Translations under genes and position numbers: made by a program
Shown: piece by piece, positions 26,301-34,772 of the stretch
How positions within the stretch are numbered: position 1 is the stretch's first letter
How the letters are laid out: each line of letters begins with the position of its first letter
The notes under the pieces: model-generated
Seen by the model: the letters and a program-made list of their open reading frames with translations, nothing else
Told to the model about the DNA's origin: nothing
Database searches by the model: none
From: Algoriphagus sp.
Lineage (GTDB): Bacteria; Bacteroidota; Bacteroidia; Cytophagales; Cyclobacteriaceae
NCBI RefSeq assembly: GCF_030694375.1
Contig: NZ_JAUXYL010000038.1
Coordinates: 372,001-436,000, forward strand
DNA: 64,000 bases
Reading direction: 5' to 3'

Positions 26301-27058
26301 TAGTAATTGCCTTTGAAGATGATGTTTTTGAAAAAAACCTAGATTTATTTGAGTCGGATTATGGTTTGATAAGTAAGTCTTATTTTCAACAGTTTCGAAT
26401 AAACCATTCACAAATATTTGACTATAAGGGTAAGGGGATTGAGGTAATTTTTAAATCCTATCCCGGATTTCTTATGGATTTTGTCCGTCAGTTAGAAGAG
26501 ATTGAAAGAAATGGGAGAGGTGGAAAGGATATTTGCTTTGGGTTTGTCTGGAAATATGAAGGAGTTGAAAATTTGATTACTGAGGTGAGCGATTTTTTGG
26601 TTGAAAATGACCGGTACTTCGGTTATAGTTATCACGCACATTCTATTCTGTTTAAGGATTTGAATCAAGAATCAATCGAGAAGGCATATGACTTTGTCCA
26701 AAATGAAATTCGAAGGAACAGTAAGAATTCGAAGAAAATCCAAGTCTATTTTCAAACAATTAGGAGTTGTTTTAAAGACAAGTTTGAAATCGCATTTTTA
26801 GATTTTCTATCAATCAATTCTGATTTGGAGATATTTAAATCAATTGATTGGGTCGGGAATGTCGGGGTTGTCATGGGGGACGTTAATTTTGGCGAGCTTA
26901 ATGCCAAGCGATGGGGGAATATTTTGGATTTGGTTAATAAGTCTGATCCTACTTTAGCAATGATTCCAATTAAAGGTTTTTTGAAGAAAAGGATCGAAGC
27001 AGAATATAGATACGCTGAATATGAAAGAGAAAGGAAATTTTCAACTCCAGATTGGTAG
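23306..27058 (+). CDS. Large PD-(D/E)XK-like / STAND-like NTPase protein, candidate defence effector
   Basis: A 1250-residue cytoplasmic protein; the ATG at 23306 is preferred over an upstream TTG at 23291. Residues about 1-160 resemble a Mrr/PD-(D/E)XK domain with GTPD at 53-56 and IEYTTQ near 69-74, where the usual ExK is ExT. An NTPase domain follows with Walker A GAPGIGKT at 214-221 and Walker B LLIDDAN near 266-272, then a winged-helix-like region. About 800 C-terminal residues are alpha-helical with no recognised family. This nuclease, NTPase, long sensor layout matches Avs-type and other STAND anti-phage proteins. The gene is AT-rich, stands alone, and lies beside a type III R-M operon. 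Confidence 0.75.
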   Translation: MTGRLQLIEQKLIAIDPAGFQNLCDAYLMMREEGVRSFNRTGSQLGKQKTKIGTPDSFVRLDDNKLACIEYTTQAESKVLKIKGDIDKCLDAEKTGVAAEKLDQIIVCFNSRLTMEEEAEIQDYAQQLGKRVDLIGIDTLSIEIQSKYLLLSRDFLGIPIETGQILPFDKFISEYNNKAHQLSTPLDNEFLHRDKELQEQLGFLERTDLLIISGAPGIGKTKIGIKVIQEFIELNPSYLSFAIAKKGVDIFEDLRIQLQVDRDYILLIDDANRQLSNLIQILGVFKEERKGKIKILITVRNYALDDIKNLTSYIEKEVIDLKKFSDEEIVQIISSDSFKILNPEYQKRIVTISDGNVRLAVMASRLANKKQEDFLIGDVSDLFDLYFGTFMSDFDLFNDKNVLKVLGIISFFFSISRNDRSLLESLSRLFDIDYYDFNEAIEELHKRELIEVQFNRVRISEQVMATYFFYKVFIKDQILSFDILINNFFPLMKSRFKDSIIPANNSFGYENVFKKIHQDLNNYLQQKSGDEDAALDFLDLFWFYLPEDTLTYFHTKITELPEPDSSVYRTKYEINDFVFEKEKTLDFISRFFRHITSWFDTAVLLGFEYIRKKPQHLPEYIRRIKETLNFAHSDEKYGFKRQVDFIQILIDNAHSGNPHYLAAFFELSKFFLQQSFQVSEGGRNHSISFYEYPLPLYSVTKELRASIWEKLFGCFENYPKEVYEVIANFRPSYHELNPEVLDFDLGLLVPFFSENFSPKTFKYAHCVQEMIYRFDREERIINRSYRELKEKFLTEDYLAYRKLDWNKLRDKEEFEFDNWEEYEALKSEEFKNYFLFDDESEFPKLFTAIENIQTVKERDYFPAGQSINIIIEENFKKNNELGFQIFRRILEEFPKGLQFPHRAIGVIVRSSPGWCLKIWTELEQWENEDSNFWKISFFRHLPTDFLDKFYCDCLLQLIDSIDRYIYLYVEDFSRFNLIDKDFSKTALLKISKKNDELGLVIAFEDDVFEKNLDLFESDYGLISKSYFQQFRINHSQIFDYKGKGIEVIFKSYPGFLMDFVRQLEEIERNGRGGKDICFGFVWKYEGVENLITEVSDFLVENDRYFGYSYHAHSILFKDLNQESIEKAYDFVQNEIRRNSKNSKKIQVYFQTIRSCFKDKFEIAFLDFLSINSDLEIFKSIDWVGNVGVVMGDVNFGELNAKRWGNILDLVNKSDPTLAMIPIKGFLKKRIEAEYRYAEYERERKFSTPDW

Positions 27059-27195
27059 TGGTTAGTTCTCTTTTGAAGTAATGGGCAATTCCTTTTTTCA
27101 CCCTTTAAAAACGTTCTTGTTCTTGCCCTTTGTAAGTTGTTTCGTGAGAGAATTGTGCCTACTAGATATTTGAAAGTTTTTTAGTTCTCTTTCTA

Positions 27196-27227
27196 TCTCA
27201 AAAAACGAGATAATCCCGAGAATTCTC
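27196..27227 (+). promoter_or_regulatory. Candidate operators of the XRE regulator
   Basis: Two dyads built from the same half-site precede the XRE gene: TCTC-N7-GAGA at 27196-27210 and the perfect palindrome GAGAATTCTC at 27218-27227. A TATTTTTAG stretch right after them could be the -7 region. The 65-residue regulator encoded 29 bp downstream is the obvious candidate ligand, acting on its own operon like the C proteins of other R-M systems. Confidence 0.55.
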
Positions 27228-27255
27228 TATTTTTAGTCTCTGACGAATTTCAGGA

Positions 27256-27453
27256 ATGAACCGGATCAAAGAAGTGCTTGAGGAAAAAGGGATTACCCAA
27301 ACTTGGCTTGCCGAGCAACTCGGCAAAAGCTACAATATGGTCAATGGCTATGTCCAAAATCGGCACCAACCACGATTGGAGGTTCTATTTGAGATTGCCA
27401 GAATATTGGGAGTGGACCCGAAGGAACTCATCAAGTCTAGCCAAAATTTTTAA
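27256..27453 (+). CDS. XRE-family HTH regulator of the type III R-M operon
   Basis: A 65-residue protein made almost entirely of a Cro/CI-type helix-turn-helix: KGITQTWLAEQLGKS, then YNMVNGYVQNRHQP, then LFEIARILGVDPKELI. The size and position, 22 bp before mod, resemble controller proteins that time methylase and nuclease expression. Repeated TCTC/GAGA dyads lie just upstream of its start. It probably regulates the four-gene operon that follows. Similar short XRE genes are often found before type III mod genes in Bacteroidetes. Confidence 0.85.
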   Translation: MNRIKEVLEEKGITQTWLAEQLGKSYNMVNGYVQNRHQPRLEVLFEIARILGVDPKELIKSSQNF

Positions 27454-27474
27454 ACCCAGCTTTAATTAAAACCA

Positions 27475-29076
27475 ATGCCTACACTACACTGGATAGGAAA
27501 GGAAAAAGTAATCAATCACCACATGGACGTACCTTTTAAGGTACTAGAGCATAGCTATGGATTTGATAACGGAACACAGACCAGCACCGAAACGCAAAGC
27601 GGGAATAAGATAATCCATGGGGACAACCTGGAAGCCCTCAAAGCACTGCTGCCTGAGTATGAAGGTAGGATAGACTGTATTTACATTGATCCCCCATATA
27701 ACACAGGAGAAGAGAGTTGGATTTACAATGATAACGTCAGTCATCCCAAATTAGCTAAATGGATTGGGCAGGTAGTTGGAAAGGAAAGCGAAGACTTAGG
27801 AAGGCATGATAAATGGCTATGTATGATATACCCGCGTCTCCAATTGCTTTCAAAATTGCTCAAGGATTCAGGTGTAATTTTTATTTCAATTGATGACAAT
27901 GAATTATTTAACTTGAAAATATTACTTGACGAAATATTTGGCCGAAACGCATTTGTCACAAATTTCATCTGGGAGAAAAGAACAAATCGTGAAAATAGAA
28001 AAGTGATATCGTCCCGGCATGAATATATTTTATGCTATTCTAAGAACAACAGTGATCATAGTCAAAGTATTAACCAACTCTCTATGACACAAGAAGCTTT
28101 AGATAGATATAAAAATCCAGATAACGATAAAAACGGGCCTTGGAAATCTGATCCCGCAACCGCACAGGCTGGACACGCGACAAAAAGTCAATTTTATGAA
28201 TTGCTAGCACCAAACGGTAAAAAGCATTCGCCTCCTAGTGGTCGCTGTTGGTTGTTTACAGTGGATGTTATGCAAGAAAAAATAAGCAAAAATGAGATTT
28301 GGTTCGGAGAACATGGGAATAACGTACCACGAGTTAAGACTTATTTAAATGCGAAAGAAAGAGGATTAACCCCTGAATCAATAATTTTTGCTGAGACAGG
28401 TTCGACAAATGAAGGAGCTAAAAAAGAAATAAAATCTATTTTTAATGGAAAGGCTTCTTTTGTAACACCTAAACCCAAAGATTTAATAAGTCATCTATTA
28501 ACGATTGGGACTTCAAAAAATTCGATTATCCTCGACTCTTTCGCAGGCTCAGGCACCACAGCACATGCTGTACTCAATCTCAACAAACAAGATGGAGGTA
28601 ATCGTAAGTTTATCTGCATAGAAATGGAAGAATATGCCGAGACGATTACCGCAGAGCGGGTGAAGCGGGTAATTAGTGGCTACGGCGAAGACAAAAAAGC
28701 GGTAGAAGGAACAGAAGGAAGTTTTGATTTCTACGAATTAGGCCAGTCACTATTTGATGAGAATGGAAATCTCAATGAATCTGTTGGGCTGCCGAAAATC
28801 CGAAACTATGTATGGTACACTGAAACCAAAACTCCCTTGAAGGGTGAGAAGCATGAGGACAATGCCCATTTTCTTGGGAAGCATAACGATACCTCCTACT
28901 ATTTCTACTACGAATCAGAGGCCATTACTACACTGGATCATAGCTTCCTGGCAAGCGTCAAGACCAAAGCTGAGCAATATGTGGTCTACGCCGATAATTG
29001 TCTGCTCACTAAAGAGTTTATGGTGAAGCACCATATCATTTTTAAGAAGATACCTAGAGATATTACGAGATTCTGA
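27475..29076 (+). CDS. mod: Type III R-M DNA methyltransferase (Mod, N6-adenine)
   Basis: A 533-residue N6-adenine methyltransferase. The catalytic motif IV DPPYNT lies at residues 72-77 and the SAM-binding motif I FAGSGTT near 355-361; this order defines the beta class used by type III Mod. The region between (about 130-330) is the probable target-recognition domain and is more AT-rich than the flanks. The C-terminal part (about 420-533) should contact Res. Mod alone methylates one strand of an asymmetric site; with Res it allows cleavage. It is somewhat shorter than many Mod proteins. RhuM starts 2 bp downstream. Confidence 0.93.
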   Translation: MPTLHWIGKEKVINHHMDVPFKVLEHSYGFDNGTQTSTETQSGNKIIHGDNLEALKALLPEYEGRIDCIYIDPPYNTGEESWIYNDNVSHPKLAKWIGQVVGKESEDLGRHDKWLCMIYPRLQLLSKLLKDSGVIFISIDDNELFNLKILLDEIFGRNAFVTNFIWEKRTNRENRKVISSRHEYILCYSKNNSDHSQSINQLSMTQEALDRYKNPDNDKNGPWKSDPATAQAGHATKSQFYELLAPNGKKHSPPSGRCWLFTVDVMQEKISKNEIWFGEHGNNVPRVKTYLNAKERGLTPESIIFAETGSTNEGAKKEIKSIFNGKASFVTPKPKDLISHLLTIGTSKNSIILDSFAGSGTTAHAVLNLNKQDGGNRKFICIEMEEYAETITAERVKRVISGYGEDKKAVEGTEGSFDFYELGQSLFDENGNLNESVGLPKIRNYVWYTETKTPLKGEKHEDNAHFLGKHNDTSYYFYYESEAITTLDHSFLASVKTKAEQYVVYADNCLLTKEFMVKHHIIFKKIPRDITRF

Positions 29077-29078
29077 CC

Positions 29079-30071
29079 ATGAGTGAACAACAAAATAATT
29101 TCCTGCTCTATACCGCTCCTTCTGGGGAGGTGCGAGTGCAGGTTTACCTTCAGGATGAAAGTGTTTGGTTGACACAAAAGGCAATGAGTGAGCTTTTTGG
29201 AGTCAATGTGCCAGCAATTAGTAAGCACCTGACCAATATTTTTGAAGAGGGTGAGCTTCAGGAAAATTCAGTTATTTCCATTTTGGAAACAACTGCTTCG
29301 GACGGGAAAAACTACAAAACTAATTTTTATAACCTGGACGCTATTATTTCAGTCGGGTACCGCGTCAATTCATCCAAAGCAACTCAGTTCAGGATTTGGG
29401 CGACCCAAACCTTAAAAGAATTTATCATCAAAGGGTTTGTGTTGGATGATGAGCGATTAAAGCAAGGAACTACCGCTTTTGGTAAGGACTATTTTAAGGA
29501 GTTGCTCCGAAGGGTTCGTTCTATCCGTGCAAGTGAGCGGAGGATATACCAGCAGGTGACAGACATTTTTGCAGAATGCAGCATCGATTATGATCCTAAG
29601 TCGGAGATCACCAAGAATTTTTATGCGATGGTTCAGAATAAATTTCATTTTGCCATCACGGGTAAGACGGCCGCTGAAATTATTCATCTCTCAGCTGACG
29701 CCAAAAAAGAAAACATGGGCCTGACCACTTGGAAAAATAGCCCCGATGGCCGAGTGTTAAAGTCGGATGTGATCATCGCCAAGAATTACCTTCAGGAAAA
29801 AGAGATCCAACAATTGGAAAGAACCGTGACAGGATATTTCGATTACATCGAAGGGCTGATTGAGCGAGAGAATACCTTTACCATGGAAGGCTTGGCGGAA
29901 AGCGTCAACAAGTTTTTGACTTTTAATGAATATAGAGTCCTTTCCGGAAAAGGCCGGATTTCTAAACTTCAGGCAGACAAAAAAGCGGTAAAGGAATATG
30001 ATGAGTTTAACAAAACGCAAAAAATCATCTCTGACTTTGACAAAGAAGTGAAAAAATTGAAGAAGAAGTAA
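29079..30071 (+). CDS. RhuM-family protein embedded in the type III R-M operon
   Basis: A 330-residue cytoplasmic protein matching the RhuM (virulence-associated) family. The N-terminal part includes WLTQKAMSELFGVNVPAISK, a helix-turn-helix-like DNA-binding region near residues 28-47, followed by NFYNLDAIISVGYRVNS, a family signature. The C-terminal half is helical and Lys-rich. It lies between mod and res, starting 2 bp after one and overlapping the ATG of the other by 1 bp, so all three are made together. RhuM proteins are repeatedly found in R-M loci, but their role is unsettled. Confidence 0.88.
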   Translation: MSEQQNNFLLYTAPSGEVRVQVYLQDESVWLTQKAMSELFGVNVPAISKHLTNIFEEGELQENSVISILETTASDGKNYKTNFYNLDAIISVGYRVNSSKATQFRIWATQTLKEFIIKGFVLDDERLKQGTTAFGKDYFKELLRRVRSIRASERRIYQQVTDIFAECSIDYDPKSEITKNFYAMVQNKFHFAITGKTAAEIIHLSADAKKENMGLTTWKNSPDGRVLKSDVIIAKNYLQEKEIQQLERTVTGYFDYIEGLIERENTFTMEGLAESVNKFLTFNEYRVLSGKGRISKLQADKKAVKEYDEFNKTQKIISDFDKEVKKLKKK

Positions 30072-32680
30072 TGGAACTGAAGCCCTATCAACAAGAAGTC
30101 ATCAATGATTTGTCTCTATTCTTGGAGAGCGTGCAAGAAACCAAGGACACCGCCTTGGCATTTCATAATTTTTGGTCAGCTCATCCAAAAACGCCATTGA
30201 TGCCTTTTCCTGGAACAGCCATTGAACCTTACAAAAACAATGTGCCTCGGGTACCTCATATTTGTCTGAAAGTACCCACCGCAGGAGGGAAGACTTTTAT
30301 TGCCTGCAATGCCATCAAGACTATTTTTGATGCATTTAACTATGACAAGCCAAAAGCTGTGGTGTGGCTGGTTCCCTCCATTACCATTTTGGAACAGACC
30401 ATCAAAAATCTTAAAGATCCATCTCACCCCTATAGACAAAAAATCAATTCTCACTTTGGAAACAAAGTTGAGGTTTTTGATAAATCAACCCTGCTTCAGG
30501 GTAGCGGATTCAATGCAACCTCGGTGAAGGAGCAATTGAACATAATGGTGTTTAGCTTCGATAGTTTAAAGGCCAAAAACAAAGAAGACAGAAAGGTTTT
30601 TCAGGAAAATGGAAACCTCCAATCTTTTGAGAGCTTCCTGGAAAAGAATGATGAGATCACGCTGGGGGCGGTTATAAAATACCTTAATCCGGTGGTTGTG
30701 GTAGATGAAAGTCACAACGCAGAAAGTGATCTGAGTGTGGATATGCTTAAGGAAATCAATCCTTGCTTTATCCTGGACCTAACTGCTACACCTCGCAAAA
30801 ACAGCAACATCATTAGCTTCATAGATGCACTGGATCTGAAGAAGGAGAATATGGTGAAGCTTCCGGTGATTGTGTATAATCATCAGGATAAGACTGAAGT
30901 GATCAACTCTTCCCTGCAGCTTCAGAGGCGACTTGAGAAACAGGCACTGGATGAAGAGAAAAACGGAGGGAAATACATTCGACCGATTGTGCTTTTTCAA
31001 GCCCAACCGCGAAATGCTGATGATAACACAACTTTCGAAAAACTGAAAGAGAAGCTTATCGAGTTGAAAATTCCAGAAGAGCAAATCAAAATCAAGACGG
31101 CCAATCTAAATGAATTAAAGAATATCGACTTGATGAGTCGAGACTGTGAAGTACGATTCATCATTACGGTAAATGCACTTAAAGAAGGCTGGGACTGTCC
31201 CTTTGCCTATATTTTGGCTTCTTTGGCAGACAAGAGTTCGGCGGTGGACGTGGAGCAGATTTTGGGGCGAGTTTTGAGACAGCCCTATGTAATGAAGCAC
31301 AAATTCCCCTTGCTTAATGTGAGTTATGTTTTGACCGCATCTTCCAGATTTTTAGAGACACTAGACAACATTGTAAAGGGGCTGAACAAGGCGGGATTTA
31401 GTGATAAAGATTATAAGTTGGCTGATTCCACTGCCGTGGAACCTGCTAGACCGGCAGATCCTTTACAACAGCTTACCTTAATTCCATCTCTTGGTGTGAC
31501 TCAAAATCAGCCGGAATCAGATGAGGATATCACTTCAGATATTGATGTGTCAAGAATTTCAGTTTCTGACGATTATCCAGAAGTGGAATCGGTATCTGAA
31601 ATAGAAAACACGGCGATTGAACAAAATGAAGCTTTTGAAAAAGCAGTCTCTGAAATGGAATCCAGTGGTATTCCAGTATTGCCCAACGAAATCCAAAAAT
31701 TGGTGAAAAGATATACGATAAAAGAGGTTTTTAAAGATGAGGTGGAGAAAGTAAACCTCCCTCAGTTCTATCTCAAGGTGCCTTCCAACGATTTATTCAG
31801 TTCAGGCTTAGAAGAGCTTCCATTAGAAAAGGAAAACTTATTGGAAGGCTTTGCTTTGAGTAAAGCAGATACCAACATCGCTTTTGACACCATCACTTCA
31901 GAGCTTTACAAGGTAGATTTGGATGAGACTAAAAAGGAACATACACCAACTTTTGTTCGCTTGGATGGAATAGTCAAAGAAAGTGTCATGACCTTTCTAC
32001 TTGATCCAGCTAGAAAAGAGAGTAGGATTAAGAATTTTACAAGGAGGATCATGGATTTGATTGGGAACATGTATCCTATTGCTGACAAGGAAATAGAGAA
32101 ATATATCAACCGGATCTTAGAGGACTTTACTGATGAGCAGTTTTCTGCTTTCGCGAACAACGAATACACCTATAAGGATAAAATAAAGCAAAAAATTACC
32201 GCGCTTTCTGAATCCTACGCTGAACAAAAATTCAAGGACTTTTTGGATACGGATAAGGTCTTCATCAAATCATCCTACTCACTGCCCAAAAGCATATCGC
32301 CTGGGGATACGGCCAAGGATATCACCAAATCTCTGTATGAGAAAGAAGGAAAGATGAATGGTTTTGAAGAGCAGGTAATCAATGAAATCGGAAACATGAG
32401 CAATATCGCATTTTGGTCACGCAATATTGACAGAAAAGGCTTCCGGATTAATGGCTTTATAAACCACTATCCTGATTTTATCATCCAAACGAAAAGCGGT
32501 AAGACTGTCCTATTGGAGACAAAAGGAGACCATTTGGATGCTGAACAAAAAATCCGATTAGGCGCGTTTTGGGCAAGTAAAGCGGGAAATAATTTCCGGT
32601 ATTTTATGGTCTATGAAAGACGTACGGTAGATGGGGCTTACAAGCTTGAGGACTTTCTGAAAATAATTAAGGATATCTAG
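30071..32680 (+). CDS. res: Type III R-M restriction subunit (Res)
   Basis: An 869-residue superfamily 2 helicase-nuclease. Motif I is TAGGKT near residues 70-75, motif II DESH near 212-215, and motif VI is QILGRVLRQP near 396-405. The C-terminal endonuclease has PDF near 801 and ETKGD near 816, the PD-(D/E)XK pattern of Res proteins. Res uses ATP to move between two inversely oriented sites and cuts DNA when partnered with Mod. It starts on the last base of the rhuM stop codon. No frameshift or lost motif is seen, so the system looks functional. Confidence 0.93.
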   Translation: MELKPYQQEVINDLSLFLESVQETKDTALAFHNFWSAHPKTPLMPFPGTAIEPYKNNVPRVPHICLKVPTAGGKTFIACNAIKTIFDAFNYDKPKAVVWLVPSITILEQTIKNLKDPSHPYRQKINSHFGNKVEVFDKSTLLQGSGFNATSVKEQLNIMVFSFDSLKAKNKEDRKVFQENGNLQSFESFLEKNDEITLGAVIKYLNPVVVVDESHNAESDLSVDMLKEINPCFILDLTATPRKNSNIISFIDALDLKKENMVKLPVIVYNHQDKTEVINSSLQLQRRLEKQALDEEKNGGKYIRPIVLFQAQPRNADDNTTFEKLKEKLIELKIPEEQIKIKTANLNELKNIDLMSRDCEVRFIITVNALKEGWDCPFAYILASLADKSSAVDVEQILGRVLRQPYVMKHKFPLLNVSYVLTASSRFLETLDNIVKGLNKAGFSDKDYKLADSTAVEPARPADPLQQLTLIPSLGVTQNQPESDEDITSDIDVSRISVSDDYPEVESVSEIENTAIEQNEAFEKAVSEMESSGIPVLPNEIQKLVKRYTIKEVFKDEVEKVNLPQFYLKVPSNDLFSSGLEELPLEKENLLEGFALSKADTNIAFDTITSELYKVDLDETKKEHTPTFVRLDGIVKESVMTFLLDPARKESRIKNFTRRIMDLIGNMYPIADKEIEKYINRILEDFTDEQFSAFANNEYTYKDKIKQKITALSESYAEQKFKDFLDTDKVFIKSSYSLPKSISPGDTAKDITKSLYEKEGKMNGFEEQVINEIGNMSNIAFWSRNIDRKGFRINGFINHYPDFIIQTKSGKTVLLETKGDHLDAEQKIRLGAFWASKAGNNFRYFMVYERRTVDGAYKLEDFLKIIKDI

Positions 32681-32845
32681 GCAAAGTCCCTAAAAGCCGA
32701 GTCCTAGACTTCGAGGACAAAATCCAATACCGGCAATTTTCTAAGTATTGGTCGGACGGTTAAGTTGATGAAGGAGATTGATGTGGCGGGTAACGATTTG
32801 GTATAAAGTAGGAATGAATAAATAAGTAAGCAATTATAAATAAAT
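32681..32845 (+). other. Short gap with a decayed coding tail
   Basis: Between res and the next gene an open stretch of about 30 codons ends at a TAA near 32806. It encodes a plausible protein C-terminus containing KLMKEID, but it has no start. A similar tail containing TLKEIDG ends just at the next-but-one gene start (about 33497). Both look like remnants of lost genes. Confidence 0.4.
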
Positions 32846-33361
32846 ATGAAAAAGCTCATTTTCTTTTGGCTGACATTATCATGTCTTTCAGCTCATGCCC
32901 AAGAAAGATTTTCAAACGTACAGTTTCAAGGCGCGAGGAAGCAGATTTTAGAAGCTTTTGAAAAAAATGTTTATGTCTCTGGGAAACTAACTTCTGGAGA
33001 AACAATAAAATCTTCCTGTTCTGGTGGATCATGTTCTATTGTAATCGAATATAATGGTAGATCCGTTGAACAACCTATTGGGGATGATATTTCCCATTTA
33101 ACAATCTATGAGTATGACTTTTCGGGTGATGGGGATTCTGAGATTGTTGTGGTTAACGATTTTATGGACACTTCTTTCCTTTTTGTATTTAGTTATTCAA
33201 AGGGGTTGATTCAGAAAATATTTCAATATGAAGTTTCATATTATAAAACGGAGATAATGAAGGATTATATTATCTATTACTTGCCAAGTGGACCTGAAAA
33301 CATTTGGCATTATTATCAAGGAGGTTTCTGGGAATTGAATCCAATGGAAATTGAGTGGTAG
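32846..33361 (+). CDS. Exported hypothetical protein
   Basis: A 171-residue protein with a signal peptide (about residues 1-18, ending AHAQ). The mature part is beta-rich and contains a Cys pair region (SSCSGGSCSI, near 52-61) and DFSGDGDSEIVVVNDF near 91-106, reminiscent of an FG-GAP/EF-hand-like calcium-binding loop (DxDxD). No family is recognised with confidence. It is AT-rich like its neighbours and stands alone after the R-M operon. It may be a passenger gene or part of a defence cassette. Confidence 0.6.
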   Translation: MKKLIFFWLTLSCLSAHAQERFSNVQFQGARKQILEAFEKNVYVSGKLTSGETIKSSCSGGSCSIVIEYNGRSVEQPIGDDISHLTIYEYDFSGDGDSEIVVVNDFMDTSFLFVFSYSKGLIQKIFQYEVSYYKTEIMKDYIIYYLPSGPENIWHYYQGGFWELNPMEIEW

Positions 33362-33496
33362 CCTTTCAAGGTAATTAAGGCCCAAAGTCCGATGCCTCGA
33401 TTTCAAAAACATCATTCATTATTAAATAATTATCAAAGCCATTACCGAGATGGATAGTACGTTGAAGGAAATTGATGGAGTTAAAAATTTACCAAT

Positions 33497-34678
33497 ATGA
33501 ATAGAAATCAAATTCAAAGAATTTTAAAGAAAAATGGCCTTCAAGGAGATTCTTTGGTTGATGTTTGGTACTCAGATCATTCGAAAGCAAGAGATCTTTT
33601 GGATAGAATAATTCCTGGATATGGCCAAAAAATCGAGAAGCAGATTAGATGGGAGACTGAACCCGGGATAAAGGCGCTAGAAATAATCAAATCAAAAATT
33701 AATATTCTTCAAAAAGAAACAGCTGCTCAAAATTCTGAAAGAGTTCGAAGTGGAGATTATCAAATAGAAAAAACTATAATCGATTTTAATCAAATTTTAA
33801 TTGATGGAATTTCCATAAGTCAATTTATGTATACCAACATTCCTCATACCTACAGTACTGGAGGTTGGATGGATTTATTAGGTATACCATTGAAATGGAT
33901 TCGATTGCAAAATTGCATAATACGGAATGCTCAACTTTCTTGTGGGATATTTGATAATTCTGAATTTTATAATGTCGAGTTTCTGAACTGTAATCTTAAT
34001 GATTGCTCATTTAAAAACTGTAGAATTGGCTTCATTAGATTTGGAGATCAATCTGGCTCTTTCACAAATGCTGATTTGAATAATGCTTTTGTAAATGCTA
34101 TAGATTTTTCATCTAAGATGTGGGGAGGGGCAAAAATTAATGAGATCTCGTATTTTGGTTTATTGAAAATCTCAATTTTCGGAGAAAATAGTTTTAGTAA
34201 ATACAATAACTATACTTCATTTTCTGCCTGTAATGTGTCAGTAGATAGCGAGCAAGAACCATATAAGGAATTATCCGAATATGTTATATGGTTTCAAAAT
34301 ACAATTAGTAAATTTTCAAAAATCTCAAGTGAACCTAGAATTTTTCCTCGGGAATTACACAGAATGAAAAATGTTTTACTGGCATTTTCAACAAAAAATT
34401 GGAGTTCTATTTCTGCTATTTTCTTTTCTGCTGCATTGATAGTTTTAACTTTTTCTTTTTCATTTCTTTTTTTGAAAGAAAATTTCTTGAATATTTCTAG
34501 TTTTGGCGATTCAATTAATTTTAGTGTCCAAATTTTTACTGGTCTAGGTTATGCTGATATTAAGCCTGATCTAACAAAAGGTTCCTTAGGGAACACAATT
34601 GTTTCAATAGAAAATATAGTTGGATATATTTGGATTTCACTTACTCTTGTGGTTATCGGAAGGAAGATTTTAAAATAG
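33497..34678 (+). CDS. Pentapeptide-repeat protein fused to a two-helix ion channel
   Basis: A 393-residue protein. Residues about 140-205 show pentapeptide-type repeats (A/C-N-L/F-x-x pattern, for example FLNCNLNDCSFKNC). Two membrane helices (about 300-325 and 370-390) bracket a pore loop with TGLGYADI near 347-354, similar to the TVGYGD filter of potassium channels. Thus an N-terminal soluble and pentapeptide part appears to control a small cation channel. The filter deviates from the canonical GYGD, so ion choice is unclear. Location next to R-M and STAND-like genes suggests a membrane effector, which is inference. Confidence 0.7.
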   Translation: MNRNQIQRILKKNGLQGDSLVDVWYSDHSKARDLLDRIIPGYGQKIEKQIRWETEPGIKALEIIKSKINILQKETAAQNSERVRSGDYQIEKTIIDFNQILIDGISISQFMYTNIPHTYSTGGWMDLLGIPLKWIRLQNCIIRNAQLSCGIFDNSEFYNVEFLNCNLNDCSFKNCRIGFIRFGDQSGSFTNADLNNAFVNAIDFSSKMWGGAKINEISYFGLLKISIFGENSFSKYNNYTSFSACNVSVDSEQEPYKELSEYVIWFQNTISKFSKISSEPRIFPRELHRMKNVLLAFSTKNWSSISAIFFSAALIVLTFSFSFLFLKENFLNISSFGDSINFSVQIFTGLGYADIKPDLTKGSLGNTIVSIENIVGYIWISLTLVVIGRKILK

Positions 34679-34739
34679 AGAGCTATATTAATAAGAAAAA
34701 TTAAGATTGGATTTGGGATTTAATTTGGGAATCTTGAAG

Positions 34740-34772
34740 AAATGAAACTCTTTTTGGAAATCAGTTTCATTT
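34740..34772. terminator. Bidirectional terminator between convergent genes
   Basis: A 10-bp perfect stem (AAATGAAACT with AGTTTCATTT) and a 13-nt loop with T-rich flanks. It lies between the channel gene and the convergent minus-strand membrane protein gene and overlaps the stop codon of the latter. It likely ends both transcripts. Confidence 0.75.
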
